The notes: generated from the letters alone by a model not told the origin. 64,000 nt of DNA from Chlorogloeopsis fritschii PCC 6912 (GCF_000317285.1 NZ_AJLN01000050.1:124001-188000), one strand, 5' to 3'; counted from the first letter of the stretch, positions 26,474 through 36,744 are shown. A program made the numbers and translations.

Positions 26474-27829
26474 TTAATAATTACTTGGTTTAGCTAAATT
26501 TTTAAACTTCGTAAATTGGGGATCGAATAAGAGTTTAACAGTTCCGGTTGGGCCATTACGATGTTTAGCAATGACGATTTCTGCAATACCTCTTTCAGGA
26601 GTATCAGGATTATAATATTCGTCCCTGTAGAGCATAATTACTAAATCCGCATCTTGTTCAATCGAACCCGACTCTCTCAAATCAGATAACATTGGACGCT
26701 TGTTAGTACGTGCTTCCACACCTCTACTCAACTGAGATAAAGCAATCACCGGCACAGATAATTCACGGGCTAAACCTTTGATTTTGCGAGTAATTCTAGA
26801 TAATTCTTGCACGCGGTTGTCACCTGCTCCCTCCATTAATTGCAGGTAATCAATCACAATGAGTCCCAAGTTCGTTCCTACTTCTGCTTGCAAGCGTCGT
26901 GCTTGACTCCGCATTTCTGTAACTGTAATATTCGGTGTATCGTCAATAAAAATTGGCATTTCTGAGAGCATACCAATCGCACGACTTAAAGGTTCCCACT
27001 GAGATTGACTAATACGTCCACTGCGCAAATAACCAGATTCAATTTCTGCTTCGCTTGCTAATAAACGCTGTACCAATTGTTCTTTGGACATTTCCAAACT
27101 AAAAATCGCAACTGGTAATTTATATAAAGCGGCAACATTATAAGCTAGGTTTAGGCAGAATGCAGTTTTTCCCATTGACGGCCTGCCAGCAACAATAATT
27201 AAATCTGAAGGCTGGAAGCCACTTGTCATCGCATCTAAATCGTAAAATCCACAAGGGATACCCGGTAAAGCTACACCTTGATGGCGTGTCTCTATGTCTT
27301 GGAAAGTATTTACTAAGGTGTCAGCAATGTGAACTAAACCTGACTGGGGGCGCTCTTGGGCGATCGCAAAAACTTTCTGTTCTGCCTGATCGAGGATTTG
27401 TGGTAACTCGTCTTCTGTTTGGTAGCCGAGCTGAACAATTTCATTCCCAGTTTTGATTAACTGACGCCGCAGGTATTTTTCCATCACCAGCGTTGCCAAA
27501 GCGTCGATGTTAACTGCTGAAACTGTTCTGTCTACAAGGGAGGCTAGTTTATTTCTACCACCAACACGAGCTAGCAGATCGTGGTCATTTAACCAACTTG
27601 TCACCGCAAGCAAGTCTGTGGGCTTACTTTGACTGTGGAGACGCAGTGCTGCTTGATAGATATCTTTATGAGCGCTAATGTAAAAAGCTTCTGGTACTAG
27701 GCGATCGCTGACTCTACCGATCGCTTCTGGATCGAGCAATATACCTCCGAGTATTGCTTCTTCTGCTTCAATATTTTGGGGAGGTAGGCGATCGCTGCCT
27801 AGCCCTTGAAAATTTAGTTCTTCAGACAT
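26474..27829 (-). CDS. dnaB: replicative DNA helicase DnaB
   Basis: Hexameric 5'-3' helicase at the replication fork. The 451-residue protein has the N-terminal DnaB-N domain (PPQNIEAEEAILGGILLDP) and a RecA-like core with Walker A GRPSMGKTAF, Walker B LGLIVIDYLQLM, and the C-terminal LRESGSIEQDADLVIMLYRD. The Walker A region is contiguous: this copy has no intein, although dnaB inteins are common in cyanobacteria. The start is ATG at 27829. rplI lies upstream in the same direction after 184 bp, a frequent rplI-dnaB order in bacteria. Confidence 0.97.
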   Translation of the reverse strand: MSEELNFQGLGSDRLPPQNIEAEEAILGGILLDPEAIGRVSDRLVPEAFYISAHKDIYQAALRLHSQSKPTDLLAVTSWLNDHDLLARVGGRNKLASLVDRTVSAVNIDALATLVMEKYLRRQLIKTGNEIVQLGYQTEDELPQILDQAEQKVFAIAQERPQSGLVHIADTLVNTFQDIETRHQGVALPGIPCGFYDLDAMTSGFQPSDLIIVAGRPSMGKTAFCLNLAYNVAALYKLPVAIFSLEMSKEQLVQRLLASEAEIESGYLRSGRISQSQWEPLSRAIGMLSEMPIFIDDTPNITVTEMRSQARRLQAEVGTNLGLIVIDYLQLMEGAGDNRVQELSRITRKIKGLARELSVPVIALSQLSRGVEARTNKRPMLSDLRESGSIEQDADLVIMLYRDEYYNPDTPERGIAEIVIAKHRNGPTGTVKLLFDPQFTKFKNLAKPSNY

Positions 27830-28013
27830 ATAAAAATTTTAGACTAGGATAATGAACTATTACCCCTATAGTGCATAACTTTCACTTCCAATATATAAAG
27901 ACGTTGCACTGCAACGTCTCTACACATCAAAGATATTGTTTGCAAAAATTTAATAGTTGAAAAAACACAGACGCAAGATTTATCTGTGTTCTCTATTCTA
28001 GAAAATTAGATTT

Positions 28014-28472
28014 TTAGCTGGCAACGACTTGAATGTTGACTTTAGCCGTTACTTCTGAATGCAGCTTAATCTCTGCTTCGTATGTTCCCAAAATACCAAT
28101 ATCAGGTATGGTGATGCCGCGCCGATCCACTTCAATCCCAGTGGTTTGTTGAATCACATCAGCTACGTCTTGGGTGGTGACAGTACCAAATATAGCTTCT
28201 TTTTCACCAGCTTGCTTGGCAATATTGAAGGTGCCAGCTTTCTCTAAAGCTGCTTTTTGTTCTTGCGCTTGTTGTTTGAGTTCTAGTTGCCGCTGGCGCT
28301 CTAACTCCCGGCGGCGTTCTACTTGCTTGAGAATACCAGGAGTAGCAAAAGTTGCCATACTCTTGGGAAGTAAATAATTACGAGCATAGCCGGGTGCTAC
28401 TTCTACTAAGTCGCCTGATCTACCCAACTTTTTGACATCCTGAGTTAAAACTAACTGCACGCGTTTCGCCAT
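28014..28472 (-). CDS. rplI: 50S ribosomal protein L9
   Basis: L9 binds 23S rRNA at the base of the L1 stalk and helps keep the reading frame. The 152-residue length is standard. The N-terminal signature [20 protein letters not shown] with [13 protein letters not shown] is present, then the long connecting helix ([20 protein letters not shown]) and the C-terminal RNA-binding lobe. The start is ATG at 28472. It is upstream of dnaB on the same strand. Confidence 0.97.
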   Translation of the reverse strand: MAKRVQLVLTQDVKKLGRSGDLVEVAPGYARNYLLPKSMATFATPGILKQVERRRELERQRQLELKQQAQEQKAALEKAGTFNIAKQAGEKEAIFGTVTTQDVADVIQQTTGIEVDRRGITIPDIGILGTYEAEIKLHSEVTAKVNIQVVAS

Positions 28473-28672
28473 TGTTTTTCTTTTTTCTTTGTTGCTTGTA
28501 AAATCTCAATATCTTGGGGTTCAGCAAGATAGTTTACAACAAGTGTAGCTTTATCCCCAGGAGCGTTTGCTTATAGCCAATCAACCTAGAGATCCTAGCG
28601 AAATATAGGGTGCGATCGCAACCCATAGCTGCAAGAAAATTCAATTCTTAACTAATGACTAATGACTAATGA

Positions 28673-29446
28673 CTAAAATCTATCTTTCATTCCTCGCAGG
28701 CGGGCAAAAGTTTGCACCGGATCTTTACTCTTAGTTGCTGATTGTAATGCTGGCTGCTCCCAACGTAAGAAGGGATTTGTACGTTTCTCAATTCCTATCA
28801 ATGAAGGAACAGTCGCTTCTCCTCGGCTGCGATACGCCTTCACTTCATCGTATCTTTTCTGTAAGTCGGCGTTATCACCGTCTACTGTGAGAGCGAACTG
28901 TAAATTTTTTAATGTATATTCGTGAGCACACCAAACTCGTGTATTCTCAGGCAGATAACGAAGTTTGCTTAAAGATTCTACCATTTGCGTTGGTGTACCT
29001 TCAAATAAACGACCGCAACCACCAGCAAAAAGTGTATCACCACAGAATAGCTCTCCTGTTTCTGTTGGATTCTGGGGAGGGAAGTAGTAAGCGATATGAG
29101 CGCGGGTATGCCCTGGTACAAAGATTACTTCTGCGACTCTATCTGCAAACTCGACGCGATCGCCTTCTTGTAAAAATACTTTTTGTCCCGGTATTCTCCC
29201 TCGATCCTCTGCTCCACCGTATACTTTCACATCCGGAAACAGTTGTATCAATTCTTTATTGGCACCCACGTGATCTGCATGATGATGTGTGTTAAATATT
29301 GCTACTAAGCTTAACTTTAGTTCATGAAGTTTTTTTAAGACTGGCTGTGCTTGTGCTGGATCGACAACGGCAGCAATATTTTTTTGGCGATCGCACAACA
29401 GAAAAATGTAATTGTCTGAAAGTGCTTCTAGGCGAAATACTTGCAT
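28673..29446 (-). CDS. gloB: hydroxyacylglutathione hydrolase (glyoxalase II)
   Basis: Hydrolyses S-D-lactoylglutathione in methylglyoxal detoxification. The 257-residue metallo-beta-lactamase-fold protein has the metal motif THHHADHVG, a second-shell [13 protein letters not shown], the [15 protein letters not shown] stretch with bridging Asp, and [12 protein letters not shown], all diagnostic of GloB. The start is ATG at 29446. Glyoxalase I is not adjacent. An STRR tract (TAATGACTAATGACTAA type) lies immediately downstream. Confidence 0.95.
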   Translation of the reverse strand: MQVFRLEALSDNYIFLLCDRQKNIAAVVDPAQAQPVLKKLHELKLSLVAIFNTHHHADHVGANKELIQLFPDVKVYGGAEDRGRIPGQKVFLQEGDRVEFADRVAEVIFVPGHTRAHIAYYFPPQNPTETGELFCGDTLFAGGCGRLFEGTPTQMVESLSKLRYLPENTRVWCAHEYTLKNLQFALTVDGDNADLQKRYDEVKAYRSRGEATVPSLIGIEKRTNPFLRWEQPALQSATKSKDPVQTFARLRGMKDRF

Positions 29447-29787
29447 TTGCTATGCCTCCCTGATCAAAAAACGAAAGATTTATATTCTTGAGACTACAGC
29501 TCGCATAATTGTTACAAAAAATTAACCTATAACTGTAATTTTACTGAAGGTTTGTCCTATTCAGTAAAACTGTATTAATTTATCCGTAAAACTTCTGTGG
29601 GTGTAAAAGTAAATACAAAGATAAATTTATGATGTTATGAGTACCTTAAATCTACTCATAGATTTTCATTAAACAGCTTCAATAATTTGCTATTGGATGT
29701 TGATGTCCATAATTTTTATTATGACAATAACTTTCTCTTTCAAGCAAAAGTTGAGCAAATATTTGCATGATTTTTTTTACATACATC
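29447..29787. other. 341-bp AT-rich intergenic region, no gene seen
   Basis: Divergent space between gloB and the small gene at 29788. It should contain promoters for both, but no convincing boxes, repeats or RNA were identified. Confidence 0.35.
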
Positions 29788-30024
29788 ATGAAACATATGA
29801 ATAATCAAAATTTAATGTATAAAACTATCGAAGACCAAGCAGAGTTAGCTGTTGAAAAAATTGTAAATCGAATTCTTGCGTCAGGCAAAATGAGTCGTAA
29901 AGACCATATTTTGCTGACATCAAGCGCACTTGCTAATGGTGAACTGAGTGATGAAAGCCGTCGCCAAATTAATCGTGTATTTGACTATCTGCAAACGAGT
30001 CGTTTGAAATTAGTTGATTGGTAA
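29788..30024 (+). CDS. conserved-looking small protein, function unknown
   Basis: About 78 residues: acidic-basic mixed helical protein with EDQAELAVEKIVNRILASGK and then MSRKDHILLTSSALAN. The composition and ending look like a genuine small cyanobacterial protein, but I cannot name a family. ATG codons at 29767, 29788 and 29797 are in frame; 29788 is taken because the residues before it are hydrophobic noise from an AT-rich stretch. It stands 75 bp ahead of the glycosyltransferase cluster in the same direction. Confidence 0.55.
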   Translation: MKHMNNQNLMYKTIEDQAELAVEKIVNRILASGKMSRKDHILLTSSALANGELSDESRRQINRVFDYLQTSRLKLVDW

Positions 30025-30098
30025 ACCATAGAAGATAAAATCGCACCATTGCTCAGTTTTTTTATCAAAGTATTACAGCCTTTTTGTAAGTTATAAGT

Positions 30099-31022
30099 AT
30101 GTTGGTAATATCTGCAAAATCTGGGCAGTTGGGAAATAGGCTGTTACTATTTGCTAATTTTATAGCATTTGCTTTGGAAAATAATTTAATAGTTATAAAT
30201 CCAGCTTTTGAGGATTACGCTGCTTTTTTTGAAGGTACATCTAGAGATGTATTGTGTTGCTATCCAACTCCGCAGTTTTCTGTATTTGGTAATAAACTAC
30301 TGCGCAATTTATACTATAAAGTTAACCGTTATTTAGTTGATAGCAAATATTTTAGAGTTATCGATGTTAAGCGGGATAAACCATTTAATTGGAGTACTTT
30401 CAATTTAGTAGAAAAATTGCAACCAGGAAAGCTCACTTTTTTCCAAGGATGGTTATTTCGTGATGGTTGGTTTGTAGCTGAAGTAGACAAACTTCGCAAG
30501 CATAAAGAAGCAATTCGTACATATTTCCAACCTTTAAAAAAATATCAAGTTAACATATCAAAACTAATATCTGTTGTTCGTCAGGAAACTGATATTGTAA
30601 TTGGCATTCATATCCGCCATGGAGATTATCGCCAGCATCAAGATAGTAGATATTTTTTTGAAGTGGAACAGTATGTAAAGGTGATGGAATCAGCGCAAGC
30701 CCTATTTCCCAATCAAAAAGTCACATTTTTGATTTGTTCTAATGAACAACAACCACATCATCACTTTCAGAAGTTATCTTACGTATTTGGCAATAATCAT
30801 ATAATAGAGGATTTGTATTCATTAGCTGAATGTGATTATATTATTGGCCCTCCTAGTAGTTATACTATGTGGGCATCTTTTTATGGGGAGCGTCCACTCT
30901 ACATGATTAGGGATGTCAACAAAAATATAGACATTAAAGATTTTGTTCAATTTTATGAATGGCAGGGTATTTTTCACTATCACGAAGACTGGAGTAAGAG
31001 TTACTGGGAATGGACACATTAG
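30099..31022 (+). CDS. GT11-family (alpha-1,2-fucosyltransferase-like) glycosyltransferase
   Basis: A 307-residue protein that opens the surface-glycan cluster. VISAKSGQLGNRLLLFANFI is the N-terminal nucleotide-sugar segment of GT11, and VIGIHIRHGDYRQH, about residue 170, is the family's HxRxxD-type GDP-binding motif. A late motif (IIGPPSSYTMWASFYG) matches the third conserved block. Known GT11 enzymes move fucose from GDP-fucose to galactose in alpha-1,2 linkage; the actual acceptor here is unknown. There is no membrane segment. The next gene starts 21 bp later. Confidence 0.8.
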   Translation: MLVISAKSGQLGNRLLLFANFIAFALENNLIVINPAFEDYAAFFEGTSRDVLCCYPTPQFSVFGNKLLRNLYYKVNRYLVDSKYFRVIDVKRDKPFNWSTFNLVEKLQPGKLTFFQGWLFRDGWFVAEVDKLRKHKEAIRTYFQPLKKYQVNISKLISVVRQETDIVIGIHIRHGDYRQHQDSRYFFEVEQYVKVMESAQALFPNQKVTFLICSNEQQPHHHFQKLSYVFGNNHIIEDLYSLAECDYIIGPPSSYTMWASFYGERPLYMIRDVNKNIDIKDFVQFYEWQGIFHYHEDWSKSYWEWTH

Positions 31023-31043
31023 CAATTAAGAATTAAAAAATAT

Positions 31044-31892
31044 ATGACAGTAAAAAGCAGAGGATTTATTACTATATTGACAGGTCTTTACTCTTTTCAA
31101 GATTGCATTCATTTTTTAGCATCGGTGAGAAAATTTCATCAAGAACCAATAATTATTTTAATTGACCGTGTTCCCAAGATTTTATACCCTTTGCTTACCG
31201 TTTTCAAAAATGTAATTCTCAAACCTGCTCCTGCAAATGAAAATACAGTTTTAGCATCGCGCTTGGCAAAGCTAGCTTTGTATGAAGCGTCTAGTGAATT
31301 TGAGAAAACAATCTATTTAGATGCCGATATATGCTTACTTTCTGATATTAACGATGTGTTCGATTCTTTAGATAAATACGATTTTTTATTAACCGAAGAT
31401 GTACAACCTAAAATTGTTAAAGCTACAAATTTAGTGCGAGGCAAACAAGAAGATACTTTACCGAATGTTCTATCAATTCTACAATCTGTAGGTTTACCAC
31501 TACAAGAAGATAGCATTCAGTATAATGGTGGTTTTATGGCTTTTAAAAAAACCGAGTCAACTAAAGTATTTTTTGAAAAATTTAAATACTACTTTGAAAT
31601 TGTTAAAAACAATCAAGATAAATTGCTGTTGAAGGATCAAGGGGCTTTTGCTTCTGCGATCGCTACCGTTAGACCAAAAATTAAAATATTATCACCTGCC
31701 TATAATTATCTTAATAAATGGAAGGATTGCTATCAAAAAATTGATGAGCCTATTAAAGTGCTGCATTGTACTTACCCTTATAGACCTCAATCTGCCAAAG
31801 ATATTACTAACTCAATCTATACCAGAGTAATTGACAAACTTGCTAAAGTGATTTTACCAAATCAAATTACTAATCCCTGGCGTAAAAAATAA
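31044..31892 (+). CDS. GT8-like nucleotide-diphospho-sugar transferase
   Basis: A 282-residue GT-A-fold protein. The metal-binding DxD lies in KTIYLDADICLLSDI around residue 95, and YNGGFMAFKKTES with KDQGAFASAI follow the typical GT8/glycogenin order (sugar-binding loop and D-Q motif). The N-terminus FITILTGLYSFQDCIHFLAS is the first beta strand region. The donor sugar is unknown. It has the same direction and tight spacing as its neighbours (10 bp to the next gene). Confidence 0.72.
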   Translation: MTVKSRGFITILTGLYSFQDCIHFLASVRKFHQEPIIILIDRVPKILYPLLTVFKNVILKPAPANENTVLASRLAKLALYEASSEFEKTIYLDADICLLSDINDVFDSLDKYDFLLTEDVQPKIVKATNLVRGKQEDTLPNVLSILQSVGLPLQEDSIQYNGGFMAFKKTESTKVFFEKFKYYFEIVKNNQDKLLLKDQGAFASAIATVRPKIKILSPAYNYLNKWKDCYQKIDEPIKVLHCTYPYRPQSAKDITNSIYTRVIDKLAKVILPNQITNPWRKK

Positions 31893-31902
31893 TGAATTAT
31901 GT

Positions 31903-33078
31903 ATGGTAAAAAACAAAGAAAAATCAAAAATATCATTGCTTGTCTGGAATTTATCAACCAATGACGGTTTTATTCGTGCTTCTTTGCTACAAACAGCCTT
32001 GAAAAAGCTGGGACATGAAACAGAAATTCTGGGTTTTTTATTTGGTAAAAACTTATATGAAGCTATTCCTCGAAATACTGGTATCTATGCCGTAGAAGGT
32101 ACAAATTATCCCAATTTTTTTAAATCAGTTGGAAAATTATTCAAACATATTCAAGGAGATATTATTTATGCAATTAAGCCTCAACCAGCCAGTTTTGGAG
32201 TTGCACTTTTAAATAGATTCTATACTCATCGACCAGTAATTGTAGATATAGATGACTGGGAAATGAGTTGGCATGGTGGCGATAATTGGTATTATCGTCC
32301 TACACTCAAACAGTTGGCGAGAGATGTATTAAAACAAGATGGTGCTTTGAGAAATCCCAATCATCCTTTGTATCTAAAATGGATGGATAATTTGGTAAAA
32401 AAAGCTGATGCGGTGACGGTAAATACAAAATTTTTACAGCAGCGTTTTGGAGGCACGTTTATCCCTAATGGTAAGGATACCTCATTATTTCATCCTGCTC
32501 AATACGATAGTAATGCTAGTAAAAATCGCTATGGTTTATCTGGATATCGAATTTTAATGTTTCCTGGTGCGCCAAGACCATATAAAGGTTTAGAAGATGT
32601 TCTGATAGCGCTAGATAAAATTAATCAGCCTGATTTAAAACTAGCGATCGTGGGTGGTAGTCCCTATGATGACTACGACAAAGAACTTCAACAGCAGTGG
32701 GGGCGGTGGATCGTCAAATTACCAAAGTATCCTGTTGATGTCATGCCTGATGTGGTAGCTGCTGCTGATGTCATTGTTGTTCCACAGCGAGATACCCCCG
32801 AAACTCGTGCCCAATTTCCTCTCAAGCTCACAGATGGAATGGCAATGGCTAAACCGATATTATCAACAAAGGTAGGAGACATTCCAGATATTTTAGGTGA
32901 AAGTGGCTATTTAGTTGAACCTAGTTCTCCCGAACAAATTGCCGAGCAAATTCAGTTAATATTTCAAAATTTAGATGCCGCAAACGAACTTGGCAGAAAA
33001 GCCAGAGAAAGATGTGTTGAAAAATATAGCATAGAGGCAATGGCATCTAGCCTAAAGTCGGTAATTTCTCGGTTGTGA
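31903..33078 (+). CDS. GT4 glycosyltransferase
   Basis: A 391-residue GT-B-fold enzyme. The N-domain holds VDIDDWEMSWHGGDNWYYRP; the C-domain begins ILMFPGAPRPYKGLEDVLIA, the usual GT4 beta-strand and glycine loop, followed by LAIVGGSPYDDY. The E-x7-E region is diverged (FPLKLTDGMAMAKPILSTKV), as is usual in some polysaccharide GT4 enzymes. There is no membrane segment. It is the third gene of the cluster; 191 bp of AT-rich sequence separates it from the ABC exporter, so an internal promoter is possible there. Confidence 0.85.
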   Translation: MVKNKEKSKISLLVWNLSTNDGFIRASLLQTALKKLGHETEILGFLFGKNLYEAIPRNTGIYAVEGTNYPNFFKSVGKLFKHIQGDIIYAIKPQPASFGVALLNRFYTHRPVIVDIDDWEMSWHGGDNWYYRPTLKQLARDVLKQDGALRNPNHPLYLKWMDNLVKKADAVTVNTKFLQQRFGGTFIPNGKDTSLFHPAQYDSNASKNRYGLSGYRILMFPGAPRPYKGLEDVLIALDKINQPDLKLAIVGGSPYDDYDKELQQQWGRWIVKLPKYPVDVMPDVVAAADVIVVPQRDTPETRAQFPLKLTDGMAMAKPILSTKVGDIPDILGESGYLVEPSSPEQIAEQIQLIFQNLDAANELGRKARERCVEKYSIEAMASSLKSVISRL

Positions 33079-33269
33079 ACATACATATAAAGTATTGAAA
33101 ATTAAAGATTAGTTAGATGTAATTCACTTGGTTTTTATAATCAAGCTGAATAGATATTTATACATATTATCACGGCTCACTAGTATGATAATTTTTTAGT
33201 TTGATTTTGAATGGAGCCTAACAAAGATGAATATTTTTAAGAATAACTAAACTGTCATAATTGTCCCCA

Positions 33270-35525
33270 ATGTTTACCAAAAAGCTACTACTAAGATTTG
33301 CTAAACCCTATCCAGGCTTAATTTTTCTCACGATAATATTGGGATTTTCTGGAGCTTTATTTAATGGGGTTGGTACAGCTTTAATTGTGCCAGTGATTTT
33401 AAAAATTGTCGGACAAGAAGTAGATTTTAGCAGTGCCCCTTCCATTCTCAAAGCGATTATGTCTCCCTTTGAGAAACTGCCGGAAAATAATCAATTATGG
33501 GTAATGGCTGGGGCAATTATCCTGATAATTTTTTTAAAAAATTTAGCGATTTACTCTAGTACTTTGTCATCTAGTTATTTAACACGCCGATTAACTTCTG
33601 ATATGCGGGAAACAGGTGTACAACTGTTACTGAGAGTTGATTTAGATTATTACACCAAAATGAAAGTTGGTGATTTAATCAATCGCCTGGGGGGAGAAAT
33701 AGGACGTGCTGCCAGTACTATTGGCAATAGTGTAAAATTAATTATTTTAGGAATTACGATTTTAGTTTTTGTAGGCTTGCTATTATCTATTTCCTGGCAG
33801 TTGACAATAGCGACGACGGTTTTGCTATTTTTTGTAACTTTAGTTAATCAATATGCGATTGGGCGTTCTCGAAGATTTGGCAAACAACTCAGCGAAATGT
33901 CAAAAGCATATTCAATCGCTGTATTAGAGATTCTGAGTGGAATTAGGCTGGTAAAGGCAACAGCTAATGAAGAGAAAGAATTCCTAAAGATTAAGCAGCT
34001 GATTCGCGATCGCGAAAAAGCAGATTTCCAATCACAAATGAATTCAGAGGCGATCGCACCAATCAGTGAAGTAATGGGAATTACTGCTTTACTGTTGATT
34101 GTCTTTTTAAGTCGCACATTTTTTAAAGAGCAAATTGCTTCGCTATCAACTGTACTCTTAACGTATTTATTACTTTTACTAAGATTACTACCCCTAATTT
34201 CTCAGTTAAATACTCTTCGTAATAACTTTGCCAATACATCTACCAGCATGGAGTTAGTTGTTGATTTTTTATGCTGGGATAATAAACCTCGGATGAATGA
34301 GGGTAATATCCCTTATACCCAATTAAATCAAGGTATCCATTTCAACAATATATCTTTTGCCTATCCAGAGCGGGAAAAGTTGGTACTCAAGGATGTGGAT
34401 TTATATTTGCCACGGGGAACGACTTTAGCTTTAGTAGGTAGCTCTGGTGCAGGTAAATCGACAATAGCAGATCTCTTACCCAGATTTTACGATCCGATTT
34501 CTGGTTCGATTACCATTGACGGCATCGATCTACGCGAATTTACTCTGACATCTGTGCGCAAAGCAATGGGAATTGTCAGTCAAGATACCTTTCTTTTCAA
34601 TGATTCGGTGCGGAATAACATTGCTTATGGAAAACCAGATGCTAGCCAAGATGAAATAATTACCGCAGCCAAAAGAGCAAATGCTTACGAGTTTATCAGC
34701 AAGTTACCGCAAGGATTTGATACTCTAATAGGCGATCGCGGCGTTATGTTATCTGGGGGGCAAAGACAGCGTCTGGCAATAGCGCGGGCACTGCTACAAG
34801 ATCCAGAAATACTTATTCTCGATGAAGCTACCAGCGCATTGGATACCGTTTCTGAACGTTTAGTGCAAGCAGCGATTGACGATTTAAGTCGCGATCGCAC
34901 TACCTTAGTCATTGCCCACCGTCTCTCCACAGTACAAAAAGCCGATCGAATAGCCGTATTAGATCAAGGAAGTGTGGTAGAGGTAGGAACCCATGAGGAA
35001 CTTTTACAAAAAGGTGGTTATTACTCGCGTTTGTACTCAATCCAATTTGGTGAACAAGAAGAAACAGCCAGCAAACGCCAGCAAAGTTTAATTCGTATTT
35101 CTCACGAAATTCGTACGCGGCTAAACTCAATGATTGGCTTCCTACTATTATTAATTGATAACTTTAAAGATAATCCCCAAGAACGGCAGGAATTAATTAC
35201 AGATGCTTATAAATCTGCTTTAGGTATTATTAATATTCTTGATATTTTTGAAGACATCGTTAACTTGCAAATTAAATGGCAGCCCTCTCTTACGGGAGAG
35301 CTAGATTCCGATGCTACTGTTAATTATCCAAGTTATAGCAGTATATCGAGTGAATTTCGTACAGACACCAATGAAATAGTAAATTTAATGCGTTTAATTT
35401 CTGACAATTATACAGAAAGCCTTGAGCAAGAAAATCAATTTATTCAAAGTGCTTTTAAATCTGCCATACATTTACTCAATAGTCTAGAAAATTTTGAAGA
35501 TAAAATTAAATATTTAAAATTATGA
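33270..35525 (+). CDS. MsbA-type ABC exporter with C-terminal tandem DHp-like modules
   Basis: Half-transporter of 751 residues: six-helix membrane domain (about 10-320), then an ATPase domain with Walker A GSSGAGKST at 390, signature LSGGQRQRLAIARALL from 494, and ILILDEATSALD. Such exporters flip lipid-linked sugars or lipids; the setting suggests a glycan intermediate. Unusually, about 140 residues follow the ATPase: ISHEIRTRLNSMIGF (His612) resembles a histidine-kinase H-box, and a second copy 82 residues later reads ISSEFRTDTNEIVNL with Ser694 at the His position. The two align without gaps over about 55 residues. No HATPase domain follows. ATG at 33270 is preferred to TTG at 33261. The stop overlaps the next start (ATGA). 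Confidence 0.88.
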   Translation: MFTKKLLLRFAKPYPGLIFLTIILGFSGALFNGVGTALIVPVILKIVGQEVDFSSAPSILKAIMSPFEKLPENNQLWVMAGAIILIIFLKNLAIYSSTLSSSYLTRRLTSDMRETGVQLLLRVDLDYYTKMKVGDLINRLGGEIGRAASTIGNSVKLIILGITILVFVGLLLSISWQLTIATTVLLFFVTLVNQYAIGRSRRFGKQLSEMSKAYSIAVLEILSGIRLVKATANEEKEFLKIKQLIRDREKADFQSQMNSEAIAPISEVMGITALLLIVFLSRTFFKEQIASLSTVLLTYLLLLLRLLPLISQLNTLRNNFANTSTSMELVVDFLCWDNKPRMNEGNIPYTQLNQGIHFNNISFAYPEREKLVLKDVDLYLPRGTTLALVGSSGAGKSTIADLLPRFYDPISGSITIDGIDLREFTLTSVRKAMGIVSQDTFLFNDSVRNNIAYGKPDASQDEIITAAKRANAYEFISKLPQGFDTLIGDRGVMLSGGQRQRLAIARALLQDPEILILDEATSALDTVSERLVQAAIDDLSRDRTTLVIAHRLSTVQKADRIAVLDQGSVVEVGTHEELLQKGGYYSRLYSIQFGEQEETASKRQQSLIRISHEIRTRLNSMIGFLLLLIDNFKDNPQERQELITDAYKSALGIINILDIFEDIVNLQIKWQPSLTGELDSDATVNYPSYSSISSEFRTDTNEIVNLMRLISDNYTESLEQENQFIQSAFKSAIHLLNSLENFEDKIKYLKL

Positions 35526-36733
35526 AATATACTAAATTTAAAAAGCACTACATTTTTTTTATCCAAGAAGATTTACCAAAGCCAGAAGCCCATTTAGTAC
35601 AATCTACAAATGCAGCTAATGCAGCCGCAAACTTAGGTTATTCAACAGTTTTGGTATATCCTTACAAAGGATTTAAAGCACTTAATCCAATTAATTTAGC
35701 TCGTCCTTTTTATCCTCATAAATTACCAGAAACACTCATTAAATATTATAACCTCCATGACAAGCTAAAAGTTTCTCCTCTACCAATGCCTTGGCCTATT
35801 AATTATTTTCCTAATAAATTTACTAATTCAAATACTATCGCCACAAAATATTATTTTCCGTTTTATATACTTCCTACTACTAAACTTGTTCATAGTCGCA
35901 ACTGGAATTTTATCAAAGCTGCTATTAAAAATGGCGTACCAGCCATTTACGAACATCATCACCACGAACAGAAGCCATTTGAACAAGAAATAGTTAAACA
36001 TCCGCTATTTCAAATTGCTGTCACAGTTGCCGATACCATTCGCGACACCATGATTCAACATGGAATGCCACCAGAAAAAGTAATTAAACTCCATAATGGT
36101 TACAATCGTTTATTTATGGAAAGACAACCAGAAAAAGCAGCGGCATGGCGTCAAAAACTACTCAAATATGGGAGAGACAAACTAGTCGTCTATGCAGGGG
36201 CGCTACGAAAGTTTAAAGGTATTGATGTTCTAATTGATGTGGCTTGGGAAATGCCAAATATTCAATTTGTCTGTGCAGGCGGTAATGAAACAGAGGTAAA
36301 AAACTATCAACAGTTAGCTCAAGAAAAGCAAGTTAGCAACATTACATTTCTCGGCTACATCTTACATGAAGATTTACCATCTCTGCTCCAAGCAGCTGAT
36401 ATTTTAGCTCATCCTCATTGTTTGGGAGAGGCAGCAACTTTTACATCTCCCTTGAAATTATTCGATTACTTTGCCTCTGGCACTCCAATTGTGGCTACAG
36501 AAATCCCCTCTTTAATAGAGTTTAAAAATACTCAGGCGATCGCTGCTTGGTGTGAACCTAATCACCCCAGTAAATTTGCCGAATCCGTGAGGCAAGTTTT
36601 AGAAACTCATCCCCACAAAATCGAAGGTTATGCTAACAGTATTGAATTTGTCAAACAGTTTTCTTGGGAAAATAGAGCAGCAAAAATTCTCAGCTATGTT
36701 GATGAGTCTTTTCACCCTCAACTTGTTATTTAA
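35522..36733 (+). CDS. GT4 glycosyltransferase
   Basis: A 403-residue GT-B enzyme with a start codon that overlaps the exporter's stop by 4 bp (ATGA), a sign of translational coupling. RDKLVVYAGALRKFKGIDVL marks the C-terminal donor domain, with NITFLGYILHEDLPSLLQAA and a diverged acidic loop (TFTSPLKLFDYFASGTPIVA), all typical of GT4. HSRNWNFIKAAIKNGVPAIY is the N-domain strand set. It is soluble or peripheral. The donor and acceptor are unknown; the coupling suggests its product is what the exporter moves. Confidence 0.87.
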   Translation: MKYTKFKKHYIFFIQEDLPKPEAHLVQSTNAANAAANLGYSTVLVYPYKGFKALNPINLARPFYPHKLPETLIKYYNLHDKLKVSPLPMPWPINYFPNKFTNSNTIATKYYFPFYILPTTKLVHSRNWNFIKAAIKNGVPAIYEHHHHEQKPFEQEIVKHPLFQIAVTVADTIRDTMIQHGMPPEKVIKLHNGYNRLFMERQPEKAAAWRQKLLKYGRDKLVVYAGALRKFKGIDVLIDVAWEMPNIQFVCAGGNETEVKNYQQLAQEKQVSNITFLGYILHEDLPSLLQAADILAHPHCLGEAATFTSPLKLFDYFASGTPIVATEIPSLIEFKNTQAIAAWCEPNHPSKFAESVRQVLETHPHKIEGYANSIEFVKQFSWENRAAKILSYVDESFHPQLVI

Positions 36734-36744
36734 TCTATAAAAAA

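Noticed and set aside
26474-27829. Possible intein in dnaB
   Set aside because: Cyanobacterial dnaB often has one near Walker A, but this gene has normal length (451 residues) and contiguous motifs.
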